From the NCBI RefSeq assembly GCF_002563775.1, contig NZ_PDJO01000001.1, positions 2,606,501-2,670,500 on the forward strand: DNA of 64,000 bases, read 5' to 3'. The stretch is from Thioclava sp. ES.031 (GTDB taxonomy: Bacteria; Pseudomonadota; Alphaproteobacteria; Rhodobacterales; Rhodobacteraceae). This document shows, in pieces, positions 8,809-17,361 of this stretch. Below the pieces are notes generated by a model, which was not told where the DNA came from, made no database searches, and worked only from the letters and a program-made list of their open reading frames with translations. Position 1 is the stretch's first letter; each line of letters opens with the position of its first letter. The position numbers were made by a program, and so were the translations under genes.

Positions 8809-10011
8809 ATGTCCCAATCCCAAGGTTTCGCCACCCGCGCCATTCACCTCGGCTACGATCCGCTGGAGCACGAGGGCGCCCTCACGCCGCCCCTGCATCT
8901 GACCTCGACCTTCGCCTTCGAGACCGCCGAGGCCGGGGGCGAGACCTTTGCCGGGGACCGCGCGGGCTATATCTATTCGCGCATCTCGAACCCCACGCTC
9001 GATTTGCTCGAGCGCCGGGTGGCGGATTTGGAGGGGGCCGAGGCGGGGCTTGCGCTCGCCTCCGGCATGGGCGCGATCACCTCCGTCCTCTGGACGCTTC
9101 TGTCGCCGGGCGATGAGGTGATCGTCGACAAGACGCTTTACGGCTGCACTTTCGCTTTCATGCATCACGGGCTGACCAAGTTCGGGATCACGGTCACCCA
9201 TGTCGACCTGACCGATCCGGCGAACCTGAGTGCCGCCATGACCGAGCGCACCCGCGTGGTCTATTTCGAGACGCCGGCGAACCCGAACATGCGTCTGGTC
9301 GATATCGCGACGGTCGCCGCCATCGCCCATTCGGGAGGCGCGCAGGTCGTGGTCGACAACACCTATGCGACCCCCTATCTGACGCGGCCGATCGCGCTCG
9401 GAGCCGATCTGGTAGCGCATTCGGCCACCAAATATCTGGGCGGCCATGGCGATCTGGTCGCAGGCGTCGTGGTCGGACGGGCCGAGGCGATCACCGAGAT
9501 CCGTCTGGTCGGCATGAAAGACATGACCGGGGCGGTGATGGCGCCCTTCAACGCGATGCTGATCCTGCGCGGCCTGAAAACCCTTGCCCTGCGGATGGAG
9601 CGTCACTGCACCAGCGCGCAGGTGGTGGCCGAGTGGCTGGAGAACCATCCCGAGGTGGCCGCGGTGCATTATCCGGGGCTCAAGAGCTTCGGCCAGCATG
9701 ACCTCGCCATCCGTCAGATGGCGCAGGCGGGGGCGATGATCGCCTTCGAACTGAAGGGCGGGCTGGAGGCCGGGCGGCGGATGATGAACGGGCTGCGCAT
9801 GATCGCGCGGGCGGTGTCGCTGGGCGATGCGGAAACCCTGATCCAGCACCCCGCCTCGATGACCCATTCCACCTACACCCCCGAGGAACGGGCGGCGCAT
9901 GGCATCGGCGACGGGCTGATCCGGCTTTCGGTCGGGCTGGAAGACGTGTCGGATATCCTCGATGATCTGGATGGCGCCCTTGCGCCCGCCCGCGCGATGC
10001 GCAGCGCCTGA
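8809..10011 (+). CDS. mdeA: Methionine gamma-lyase (PLP-dependent)
   Basis: The 400-residue protein is a Cys/Met-metabolism PLP enzyme. The cofactor lysine is K208 in HSATKYLGGHGDLVAG; YIYSRISNPT and the LASGMGAI segment complete the cofactor pocket. The family includes cystathionine gamma-synthase, cystathionine lyases and methionine gamma-lyase. Context decides here: it is divergent from an Lrp-type gene and followed 16 bases later by a 2-oxoacid dehydrogenase E1. Gamma-lyase splits methionine to methanethiol, ammonia and 2-oxobutyrate, which the next enzyme would use. The exact substrate is not proven by sequence alone. Confidence 0.87.
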   Translation: MSQSQGFATRAIHLGYDPLEHEGALTPPLHLTSTFAFETAEAGGETFAGDRAGYIYSRISNPTLDLLERRVADLEGAEAGLALASGMGAITSVLWTLLSPGDEVIVDKTLYGCTFAFMHHGLTKFGITVTHVDLTDPANLSAAMTERTRVVYFETPANPNMRLVDIATVAAIAHSGGAQVVVDNTYATPYLTRPIALGADLVAHSATKYLGGHGDLVAGVVVGRAEAITEIRLVGMKDMTGAVMAPFNAMLILRGLKTLALRMERHCTSAQVVAEWLENHPEVAAVHYPGLKSFGQHDLAIRQMAQAGAMIAFELKGGLEAGRRMMNGLRMIARAVSLGDAETLIQHPASMTHSTYTPEERAAHGIGDGLIRLSVGLEDVSDILDDLDGALAPARAMRSA

Positions 10012-10027
10012 GATTTGCGAGGTCATG

Positions 10028-12394
10028 ATGAACACCGACGCCCAGCACCTGAAGATCCTCGAGCAGCGGCTGCTTTGGCTGTCGCACTGGATGATCCACC
10101 ACGCCAACCACATCCGCCCCAAGGTGGATGGCATCAAGATCGGTGGTCACCAAGCCTCTTCGGCATCGATGGTGTCGATCATGACGGCGCTCTATTTCTC
10201 GGCGCTACGACCCGAGGATCGCGTGGCGGTCAAGCCGCACGCGTCGCCGGTCTTTCATGCGATCCAGTATCTGATGGACCAGCAGACCCGCGAGAAGATG
10301 GAGGCGTTCCGCGGCCTCGGCGGCGTCCAGAGCTACCCGAGCCGCACCAAGGATGTCGATGACGTGGATTTCTCCACCGGTTCGGTCGGGCTTGGCGTCG
10401 CGATCACCGCCTTCGCATCGCTGGTGCAGGACTATATTGCGGCCAAGGAGTGGGGCGCGGATCTGCCGCTCGGGCGCATGGTGGCGCTGGTGGGCGATGC
10501 CGAGCTGGACGAGGGAAATGTCTACGAGGCTTTGCAGGAGGGATGGAAGAACGACCTGCGCAATTGCTGGTGGATCATCGACTACAACCGCCAGTCGCTC
10601 GACGGGATCGTGCGCGAGGGGCTGTTCCAACGGATCGAGAAGATTTTCGAAGCCTTCGGCTGGGACGTGGTGCGGGTGAAATACGGTGCGCTGCAACGCG
10701 CGGCGTTCGAGGAACCCGGCGGCGCAGCCTTGCGCGACTGGATCGACGCCTGCCCGAACGCGGAATACTCGGCGCTGACCTATATGGGCGGCGCGGTCTG
10801 GCGCAAACGTCTGATGGATGATCTGGGCGATCAGGGCGATGTGACGGCGTTGATCGAGCGGCGCTCGGATGCGGAACTGGCGGCCCTGATGGAAAACCTC
10901 GGCGGCAACTGCGTCGAGACCATGGCAGAGACGTTCGCGTCCATCGACCATGACCGGCCGACCTGTTTCCTGGCCTATACGATCAAGGGCTGGGGCACGC
11001 CCATCGCGGGACACAAGGACAACCACGGCGGGTTAATGACCAAGGCGCAAATGGCCGAATGGCAGCGCCATATGAACGTGCCCGAGAGGCAGGAATGGGA
11101 GCCCTTCGCGACGGTCGCCGATGTCGAGGGCTTGCGCGCCTTCCTCGATCGCGTCCCGTTCTTCGCCGAGGGCGCGCGTCGCTACAGCGATGCGACGCTG
11201 CCCGCGCCCGCGCTCTCGGTCGCGACCGATCGGGAGATCTCGACGCAGGCTGCCTTCGGCAAGATCCTCGACGATCTCGCCAAGGGCGACAGCGCACTGG
11301 CCGAACGGATCGTGACCACCTCGCCGGACGTCACCGGCACCACCTCGCTCGGGCCCTGGGTCAACCGGCGCAAGCTCTTCGCCCGCACCGCGCGGGAGGA
11401 TGCTTTCATCGAGCATCGCATCCCCTCGACCGCGAAATGGGAATTTACCCCGCAGGGTCAGCACGTCGAGCTTGGCATCGCCGAGATGAACCTGTTTCTG
11501 CTGCTGGGGGCCGCGGGCCTGTCGCACAGCCTGTTCGGCAAGCGCATGATCCCGATTGGAACGGTCTACGACCCCTTCATCCATCGCGGCCTCGATGCGC
11601 TGAACTACGCCTGTTATCAGGACGCGCGGTTCCTAATCGTCGGCACCCCCTCGGGCGTGACTTTGGCACCCGAAGGCGGGGCACATCAGTCGATCGGCAC
11701 GCCGCTCACCGGGATGGCGCAGGACGGGCTGGCGAGCTTCGAGCCCGCTTTCGCGGACGAGCTGGCGGTCATTATGGGATGGGCCTTCGACTATCTCCAG
11801 CGCGATGGCGAGGGAGACCCCGACGAGCGGACCTGGCTTCGCGACGAGACCGGTGGATCGGTCTATCTGCGTCTGACGACGAAACCGCTGGAGCAGCCCG
11901 GCAAGCGGCATGACGACGCCTTCCGGCAGGGTGCCATTGACGGGGCCTACTGGCTGCGTCCGCCGGGGCCAAATTGCGAGGTGGTCATCGCCTATCAGGG
12001 CGCCGTCGCCGATGAAGCCATCGCCGCGGCGGGCATCATCGCGGAAGCGCGCCGGGACGTCGGCGTGCTGGCCGTGACCTCGGCCGACCGGCTGAATGCG
12101 GGCTGGACGGCGGCGCAACGCGAACGGGCCCATGGCAACGGTGCGGCGCGCTCCCATGTCGAGCAGCTTCTGGCGCCCCTGCCACGGCATTGCGCCTTGG
12201 TAACGGTGATCGACGGCCACCCGGCGACGCTTGGATGGCTCGGCGCGGTTGCAGGTCACCGGACCATCTCGCATGGGGTCGAGCATTTCGGGCAAACCGG
12301 CACCGTCGGCGATCTTTACCGGCATTTCCGCATCGACCGCGAGGCACTGGCCGCCTCCGTCAGCGGCCTGACGAAGGGCGCGCGGTGCGCTTAA
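10028..12394 (+). CDS. mdeB: AceE/transketolase-like 2-oxoacid dehydrogenase E1, probable 2-oxobutyrate dehydrogenase component
   Basis: The 788-residue protein is a homodimeric thiamine-diphosphate E1. The ThDP/Mg motif starts GDAELDEGNVYEALQEG and ends WWIIDYNRQSLDG. The middle domain holds GQHVELGIAEMNLFLLLGA, and a transketolase C-terminal domain follows. It resembles pyruvate dehydrogenase E1 (AceE) but is shorter than the usual near-890 residues. Located directly after mdeA, it most likely oxidises 2-oxobutyrate from methionine cleavage, as proposed for MdeB of Pseudomonas. E2 and E3 partners are not in this window. Of two adjacent ATGs (10025 and 10028) I prefer the second, because the CGAGG ribosome-binding site at 10018-10022 is better spaced for it. 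Confidence 0.85.
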   Translation: MNTDAQHLKILEQRLLWLSHWMIHHANHIRPKVDGIKIGGHQASSASMVSIMTALYFSALRPEDRVAVKPHASPVFHAIQYLMDQQTREKMEAFRGLGGVQSYPSRTKDVDDVDFSTGSVGLGVAITAFASLVQDYIAAKEWGADLPLGRMVALVGDAELDEGNVYEALQEGWKNDLRNCWWIIDYNRQSLDGIVREGLFQRIEKIFEAFGWDVVRVKYGALQRAAFEEPGGAALRDWIDACPNAEYSALTYMGGAVWRKRLMDDLGDQGDVTALIERRSDAELAALMENLGGNCVETMAETFASIDHDRPTCFLAYTIKGWGTPIAGHKDNHGGLMTKAQMAEWQRHMNVPERQEWEPFATVADVEGLRAFLDRVPFFAEGARRYSDATLPAPALSVATDREISTQAAFGKILDDLAKGDSALAERIVTTSPDVTGTTSLGPWVNRRKLFARTAREDAFIEHRIPSTAKWEFTPQGQHVELGIAEMNLFLLLGAAGLSHSLFGKRMIPIGTVYDPFIHRGLDALNYACYQDARFLIVGTPSGVTLAPEGGAHQSIGTPLTGMAQDGLASFEPAFADELAVIMGWAFDYLQRDGEGDPDERTWLRDETGGSVYLRLTTKPLEQPGKRHDDAFRQGAIDGAYWLRPPGPNCEVVIAYQGAVADEAIAAAGIIAEARRDVGVLAVTSADRLNAGWTAAQRERAHGNGAARSHVEQLLAPLPRHCALVTVIDGHPATLGWLGAVAGHRTISHGVEHFGQTGTVGDLYRHFRIDREALAASVSGLTKGARCA

Positions 12395-12729
12395 AGGCGC
12401 ACATCAAGACAAGCGGGCCAGCGACGGTTCAAGCGCCCTGTTTCTGAAAAACACTCCCAACCGCGATCATCGCAACCGGGCGAACTACCAAACAAACTTA
12501 CCGGGAGCATCTAAGATTTTCCAAAGCCAAGGGCAGTTCTACGTTCTTCGTGCAAACCTTGATGATTCAGGCTCGGCTTGCCGCATGAAGGTCAGCTTCC
12601 TCAGGGCGCCATATCTGCCTTCGCGACTGCAGCGAAGGACCGCTTCCCGCCCCCTTTGCCATTCGCGAAAGTTCGCGAGCTACGAAAATGGCCTGAGAGC
12701 CGTATTCCAACGAACGTCAATAATCCGCG
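12395..12729. other. Intergenic region at the left side of the accessory segment
   Basis: This stretch of 335 bases lies between mdeB and the convergent ribbon-helix-helix gene. It looks less GC-rich than its surroundings in the middle (about 12440-12580), as expected near an island border. I looked for a tRNA gene or a copy of the tRNA-Gly end found at 18361-18410 and found neither. No gene or clear terminator is supported. Confidence 0.5.
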
Positions 12730-12900
12730 TCAATCCTGCTTCAGATGAGCATCCAAGATCCGCCGGATCATCTCAGGCCGTGTCGGCAGATCTTCCTCGA
12801 GCTTTCGCAGCTCATCGAGCGCTCTGATTGTTTCGCGCGGAAGCCGCACTGTGACTGCCTCAGTGTCGGTGCGCGGACGCCCCATCTTTTTTTCGGTCAT
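12730..12900 (-). CDS. Small ribbon-helix-helix (CopG/Arc-type) DNA-binding protein
   Basis: The 56-residue product has a lysine/arginine-rich start (MTEKKMGRPRTD), a short strand (AVTVRLP) and two helices (RETIRALDELRKL and TRPEMIRRILDAHL). This is the Arc/CopG/MetJ ribbon-helix-helix pattern. Such proteins often act as plasmid copy regulators or antitoxins. No toxin-sized gene is adjacent on the same strand, so an antitoxin role is not supported. An in-frame start at 12942 would add 14 residues; the one at 12900 gives the family-like N-terminus. It is divergent from the 161-residue unknown gene. Confidence 0.75.
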   Translation of the reverse strand: MTEKKMGRPRTDTEAVTVRLPRETIRALDELRKLEEDLPTRPEMIRRILDAHLKQD

Positions 12901-13017
12901 GACATTAAATCCACGATTGACTTTATGTTGGCATAATGTCATATTTCTCGAGCGAAGGCAAGAGCGCCAACTCCCGCCCTCGCTCTAACCACAGCCATCT
13001 CGGGTAAGGAGATAACC

Positions 13018-13503
13018 ATGGCTAACACCCCCTCTACCACGCGCATTCGCGCGAATGAAGATGCGTGCTTCAAGACTCCGATCCTGATGCTCTTCCCGGA
13101 GTTTCTGAAGGCGCTCCTCGCCGTTGTGGAGCGCGAACGTGAACTCCGCCACGTCGATTATTGGGATCCTGCCTATTCGGCCTGGCTGACCGCGGCGGAG
13201 AAGGCGCAGGACCACGTGCTCGATCTGCAGATGGCCATTCTCGACGAAGAGCCTCGTGTGCCGGTCGAGCGGTCCCTTAGGCTTTCGGTATACCTCTTCA
13301 AGCTCGCACAGGCTGCCGATAGCGGGCACAAGCTCGCCGCGTTCCGAAGGCTCGTGCGCGAACGCAGCCACGACTTCCTGATCGTCGAGGAGACGGATTT
13401 CGACCGTCTCTGCAATGATCGAATTGAGCAAGTCCTGCGCACGCTCGATAGCTTCATGTCTCTCGAACTGATCGACGAGGTCGCGGCTCCGTCGGCCCAC
13501 TGA
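13018..13503 (+). CDS. Unknown 161-residue accessory protein
   Basis: I do not recognise a family. The product is soluble, mostly helical and charged, with no signal peptide and few cysteines. It opens MANTPSTTRIRANED and has segments such as FLKALLAVVERERELRHVDY and RRLVRERSHDFLIVEE. A strong TAAGGAG ribosome-binding site precedes the ATG. It is the first of three closely spaced plus-strand genes (next start 134 bases downstream), so it probably belongs with the GIY-YIG and AAA-peptidase genes. The codon usage is compatible with expression in this GC-rich genome. Confidence 0.7.
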   Translation: MANTPSTTRIRANEDACFKTPILMLFPEFLKALLAVVERERELRHVDYWDPAYSAWLTAAEKAQDHVLDLQMAILDEEPRVPVERSLRLSVYLFKLAQAADSGHKLAAFRRLVRERSHDFLIVEETDFDRLCNDRIEQVLRTLDSFMSLELIDEVAAPSAH

Positions 13504-13637
13504 CCCCCAACACACGCAACGCAGCAAGAAGCCCGGTCGGCTGACCGGCCTCATTGCTCTTGCGCGCATCTCTGGAATTTCCTGGCGTTGTTTTCTGGCG
13601 CCGGGCCCATGCTTTTCTTTCAAAGGAGGGTCTCATC

Positions 13638-14633
13638 ATGACCCAGAATACCTCCGGCTCGCTCACCATCCGCGGCGAAGAGCTTCCTATTCAGTCTGGC
13701 AAGATCCATCCCAAATGGCATGACGCGGCAAAGGCCAAGGGCTACCGCGTCGTCGCACGGGTGAAGGACAGGGGCACCCTTGCGCTCGAATGCGAGGCCT
13801 GCGGCAACATTCATGCGAGCCGATTTTATGTCCTCATGAACTTTCGCCCGCAATGCCCGCATTGCGTGGAGGCGAGGTGGCATGAGACCGCTGCAAAGGC
13901 TGGCCTGCGAATGTTGCGCCGCGATCCGACAGAAAAGAACTATGCGATCTACGAGGCTGGGTGCGGGCATGAAGTTCGCCGGCAATTTGGCTTCGTAGAG
14001 CGTGTAGCGCGCGGCGAAGTTGAGCCTCAGTGCGATGTTTGCCAAGACGCCCGCGATCGTGAAGAAGCCCGAACCAAGGGCTGGGATCTCGTCGGCGCCG
14101 ACCCGAAAGGCAAGGCCGATTACCGAATCTACCGCCACGCTGATGGCTGCGGCGCGCTGTCGCGGATCACACGCGGCAATATGGTCACCGGACGCTTCAC
14201 CTGTCCTGGCTGCGGAGAGGGGTGGCCGACCGAGCCGAGCTATCTCTACGCAATGCGCTTCGAGCTGCAGCCTGGCAAGCACGCCGTCAAGCTAGGCTAC
14301 TCGCGTATTCCGGAGTCGCGCCTGAACTATCAGCTGCACCGGGACCCAGATCTGCCGCGCGAGCTGCTTTGCAAGGTGCCGATGCGCACGGGCCGCCACG
14401 CGCAGCGAATTGAGAAACGCGCCCATAAATGGCTCGCCATGCAGCACCCCGGCATGGAACTGCCGCATTCGGAGTTTGCCGCATATCTTCGGGTCAAATC
14501 CGAGCTTTATCGTGCCGAGCTCGAACCGGTGATCCTGCGCCTGCTCGATCGGATCGCGCGGAAGGAAGCGCGTGCCGCCACCAAGAGCTTCGCACGGCAA
14601 CGGTCGCGCTCGAAACGCATTCGCGACTCCTGA
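13638..14633 (+). CDS. Zinc-ribbon protein with C-terminal GIY-YIG (T5orf172/Mug113-like) domain
   Basis: The 331-residue protein has three successive Cys-pair modules: C52/C55 with C73/C76, C109 and H111 with C132/C135, and C171 with C189/C192. They look like repeated zinc ribbons. The C-terminal part (about 200-285) fits the GIY-YIG fold of the T5orf172/Mug113 type: SYLYAMRFEL, then HAVKLGYSRIPESRLNYQL, with Arg 228 and Glu 259 as plausible active-site residues. GIY-YIG proteins are nucleases, so DNA targeting through the ribbons is a reasonable guess. A basic tail closes the protein. The start is fixed by an AAAGGAGGG site; this gene lies in the integrase-bearing segment. Confidence 0.75.
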   Translation: MTQNTSGSLTIRGEELPIQSGKIHPKWHDAAKAKGYRVVARVKDRGTLALECEACGNIHASRFYVLMNFRPQCPHCVEARWHETAAKAGLRMLRRDPTEKNYAIYEAGCGHEVRRQFGFVERVARGEVEPQCDVCQDARDREEARTKGWDLVGADPKGKADYRIYRHADGCGALSRITRGNMVTGRFTCPGCGEGWPTEPSYLYAMRFELQPGKHAVKLGYSRIPESRLNYQLHRDPDLPRELLCKVPMRTGRHAQRIEKRAHKWLAMQHPGMELPHSEFAAYLRVKSELYRAELEPVILRLLDRIARKEARAATKSFARQRSRSKRIRDS

Positions 14634-14714
14634 CTTGCCTCTGCGCCCCCTCCTGCCGCCGGGCGGGAGAGGACCGTGCCTTCTTCCTTTCCAACTTCGA
14701 CCGAGGATCCTTTC

Positions 14715-16802
14715 ATGCCCCAATCCCTTCCCACCACTTCTTCCCCCTTAAAAGAACTCTTCAACTCCGACCGAAAGGTCGCTTTCGCGGAGAATTTTCT
14801 CCGCCACCTAATGGAGCCCTGCGAGCCTCCATCGGCCTCCGATCCGGAGGAGTTTGACGACGAGCAGGCGGAGATTTCTGCCTTCTCGATCGAGACCCTC
14901 GCCTTCGCGCTTCGCTTTGCGCATCTCCTTGGAGATGAGGCCGCCGCTCGCCGGATGCACGAAGAAGGCAGTTGCACGCTGGTTCAAGTGCCCCCGGGAC
15001 GAGATCTCGTGCTGGCGACGGCCGATTTGCCGCGCCTCCTTCCCCGGTTAAGCAAATTCGTTGGCTTGCGCCGCAAGGAAGACGTCAGACTTGTCGCGCG
15101 TGTCGACGCCTCGCCGCGCGGTGCGTCGGCCTCCGAACGCGCGCGCCAACACCAACGCTTCCGGCAGACGCAAGACGAAGCCATCAGTTTCGGCGATCCG
15201 CTTCTGGCCGTCGCAGCCGACCCCACTGCTTTTACGAGCGTAGCGCGGACAATCTGTCCGGCCCCCCTTAAATTGCAGCCGGTTACGCGCGCTCTGATCC
15301 TAGAGCTCCTGCGCATCACGCATCCCGAAACTGAAGAGAGGTCTTGGCGCGCGCTTCACGACGCTCTGCCCTCCGACGATGCACTTCGCCGTCTCGATGG
15401 CCCGTTGCTGACGCCGGCCTTCAAGGCAGCAACGGCAGCCGAAGTTGCCCGGAGGCTGGTAGAATACTCGGCCGCCTGCGAACCCAAACAAAACCGCGCA
15501 CTTGATCGCGTTCAGGGGCTTGGGCCGATCCGTCGGCAGCTCGACCGCCTGCTTGCAGGCTTTAGCTGCTGGCAATCTGGCGAGGCCGACTGGTCGGCGC
15601 TCAACACGAGTGCGTTGCTCTCGGGGCCAACCGGTTGCGGCAAGACGATGCTTGCGCGGGCTGTCGCCGAAGAGCTCGGCGTGCCGCTGGTGGCCACGAG
15701 TTACGCGGAGTGCCAAAAAGCCGGACACCTCGGGCAGATGCTCGCGGCTCTTGACGAAGTCGTCCTGGAAGCGATCTCGAAGGCCCCCTGCGTGCTCTTC
15801 ATCGACGAAATGGACAGTTTCACAAGCCGCGGCACCAACCACCAAAACAGCGAATATCAACGACAGGTGATCAATGCCATGTTGCTACAACTCACGCGGC
15901 TAGCCGAGACGCAGGGCGTGATGGTGATTGCAGCAACGAACCATCCAGACGTTATCGATCCGGCGCTGCGGCGTGCAGGACGACTCGATCTGCATCTGAG
16001 AATGCGCTACCCGGACCGAGCCGGTATTTCAGCGATCTTGCGCGATACGCTTGGCGCACCGGATCTCAATGTGACGCAAGGCGCGGACCTTTTGCTGGGC
16101 TCTAGTGGTGCGACTGCTGTCAGCGTTGCCCGTTCCGCGCTCGGCATTGCTCGGCAACACGGACGCGCAGTCACCTCTAACGACCTTTGGCATGCGGCGC
16201 TGGAGATCGCACCGGCCGTCGCGACTGACCAACTTGAGCGTATTGCAATCCATGAAGCGGGGCATCTCCTTGCGGCGTTTAGCCTGTTACCGACGCTTCC
16301 TACGCGTGTCGCGATTGGGCCGTCCGGCGGATACATCGAAGGGGCCGATGCGCCATTGCTTACGGAGAACAACATTCGTGCCGCAATTACTGTAGGTCTC
16401 GCGGGGCGGGCTGCGGAACAGGTCATGCTAGGATCGGTTTCGAGCGGCGCCGGCGGCTCGGAACATTCCGATCTCGGCGTCGCCACCCGCCTCGCCCTCG
16501 ATGCAGTGACGAAAATGGGATTGTTTGGAGGAGAATTGTTCTGGGCGCCAGTTAAAGGTGATCAACTCGTTTCGCTGCCAGAGCGACTACGAGCTCACGT
16601 CGTCGGAATTCTCGATGAGGGACATAGCGCCGCGACGAATCTGATCGTGGAAAATACGCAGTCGCTGGAATTCGTCAAAAATACGCTGCTCGAACACCGC
16701 GAGCTCGAGGCAGACCGCTTGCAAGATCTCGCATCACGAACTTTTCCGCATTCCACCCGACTGGGAAGGAGAATTCTAGACACCCATCTCAAACCCAAGT
16801 GA
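14715..16802 (+). CDS. Soluble FtsH-like AAA+ ATPase with M41-type peptidase domain
   Basis: The 695-residue protein has an unrecognised N-terminal domain (1-260). An AAA+ module follows, with Walker A GPTGCGKT at 304-311, Walker B LFIDEMD at 361-367, sensor ATNH at 407-410 and RRAGRLD at 419-425. The peptidase-like domain has the zinc motif HEAGH at 513-517 and SDLGVATRLALD with a candidate third ligand D586; GLAGRAAEQVMLG is FtsH-like. FtsH normally has two N-terminal membrane helices; none is visible here, so this is a cytoplasmic relative. I chose the ATG at 14715 (GAGGA site 7 bases upstream) over a GTG at 14676. Cargo of the integrase segment; the substrate is unknown. Confidence 0.85.
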   Translation: MPQSLPTTSSPLKELFNSDRKVAFAENFLRHLMEPCEPPSASDPEEFDDEQAEISAFSIETLAFALRFAHLLGDEAAARRMHEEGSCTLVQVPPGRDLVLATADLPRLLPRLSKFVGLRRKEDVRLVARVDASPRGASASERARQHQRFRQTQDEAISFGDPLLAVAADPTAFTSVARTICPAPLKLQPVTRALILELLRITHPETEERSWRALHDALPSDDALRRLDGPLLTPAFKAATAAEVARRLVEYSAACEPKQNRALDRVQGLGPIRRQLDRLLAGFSCWQSGEADWSALNTSALLSGPTGCGKTMLARAVAEELGVPLVATSYAECQKAGHLGQMLAALDEVVLEAISKAPCVLFIDEMDSFTSRGTNHQNSEYQRQVINAMLLQLTRLAETQGVMVIAATNHPDVIDPALRRAGRLDLHLRMRYPDRAGISAILRDTLGAPDLNVTQGADLLLGSSGATAVSVARSALGIARQHGRAVTSNDLWHAALEIAPAVATDQLERIAIHEAGHLLAAFSLLPTLPTRVAIGPSGGYIEGADAPLLTENNIRAAITVGLAGRAAEQVMLGSVSSGAGGSEHSDLGVATRLALDAVTKMGLFGGELFWAPVKGDQLVSLPERLRAHVVGILDEGHSAATNLIVENTQSLEFVKNTLLEHRELEADRLQDLASRTFPHSTRLGRRILDTHLKPK

Positions 16803-17061
16803 TGGAATTCGTGATGTAGCACGGAGCCGCGCGGCGCCTGATGTTCGTAGATGCGAAAAAACCGCAACTACCCCGAGATATCAACATCTTCGAATGGTGC
16901 TGGCGAGCAATTACGCGGTTCGGGCCAGAGACATAGCTTAGAATTGATGCATCAGCGGTCCCCGTGAGCTTGCGGGGATGCAACCGAGCGATGCGGCTAT
17001 GCCAAGGCAAGACAAAGATAGAAACTGGATCCGCTTCTCTCCCCGACATTTCGAGGGCGGG

Positions 17062-17361
17062 ATGGATGATATTCCGAGACTCTTGACCCCGAGAGAGGCA
17101 GCGGACCGACTGCGCGTTTCCACAAAGACGCTGCGGCGCCTCCGCGCGTCTGGCCTGCCGTTCATCGCCCTCACAAGTGGATCAATCCGCTACGACGCAC
17201 GCGATCTCGCCGAATTTGTCGGACGGAACACGAAAAGGATCGAACCGAAATGCCCTATCGACCCAAAGGTTCGCGCAACTGGCACTACGACTTCCAAATC
17301 AGGGGTCGTCGATTTTATGGATCTTGCGGGACCGACGACTTCGAGGAAGCGAAGGCAGTAG
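17062..17361 (+). CDS. Excisionase-like helix-turn-helix protein
   Basis: The 99-residue product carries a MerR-like/HTH_17 DNA-binding motif: MDDIPRLLTPREAADRLRVS, then TKTLRRLRASGLPFI, and the wing SGSIRYDARDLAEFV. This is the usual form of integrase-partner excisionases. Its 3' third overlaps the integrase gene by 112 bases in another frame, as is common for xis-int pairs. An upstream in-frame ATG at 16978 would add 28 residues; the start at 17062 has GAGGG just upstream and gives the family-like N-terminus. The tail after residue 70 is low-complexity and is probably unconstrained. Confidence 0.72.
   Translation: MDDIPRLLTPREAADRLRVSTKTLRRLRASGLPFIALTSGSIRYDARDLAEFVGRNTKRIEPKCPIDPKVRATGTTTSKSGVVDFMDLAGPTTSRKRRQ

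Noticed and set aside
12730..12900. Antitoxin of a toxin-antitoxin pair
   Set aside because: The ribbon-helix-helix fold fits, but no toxin-like gene is adjacent on the same strand.
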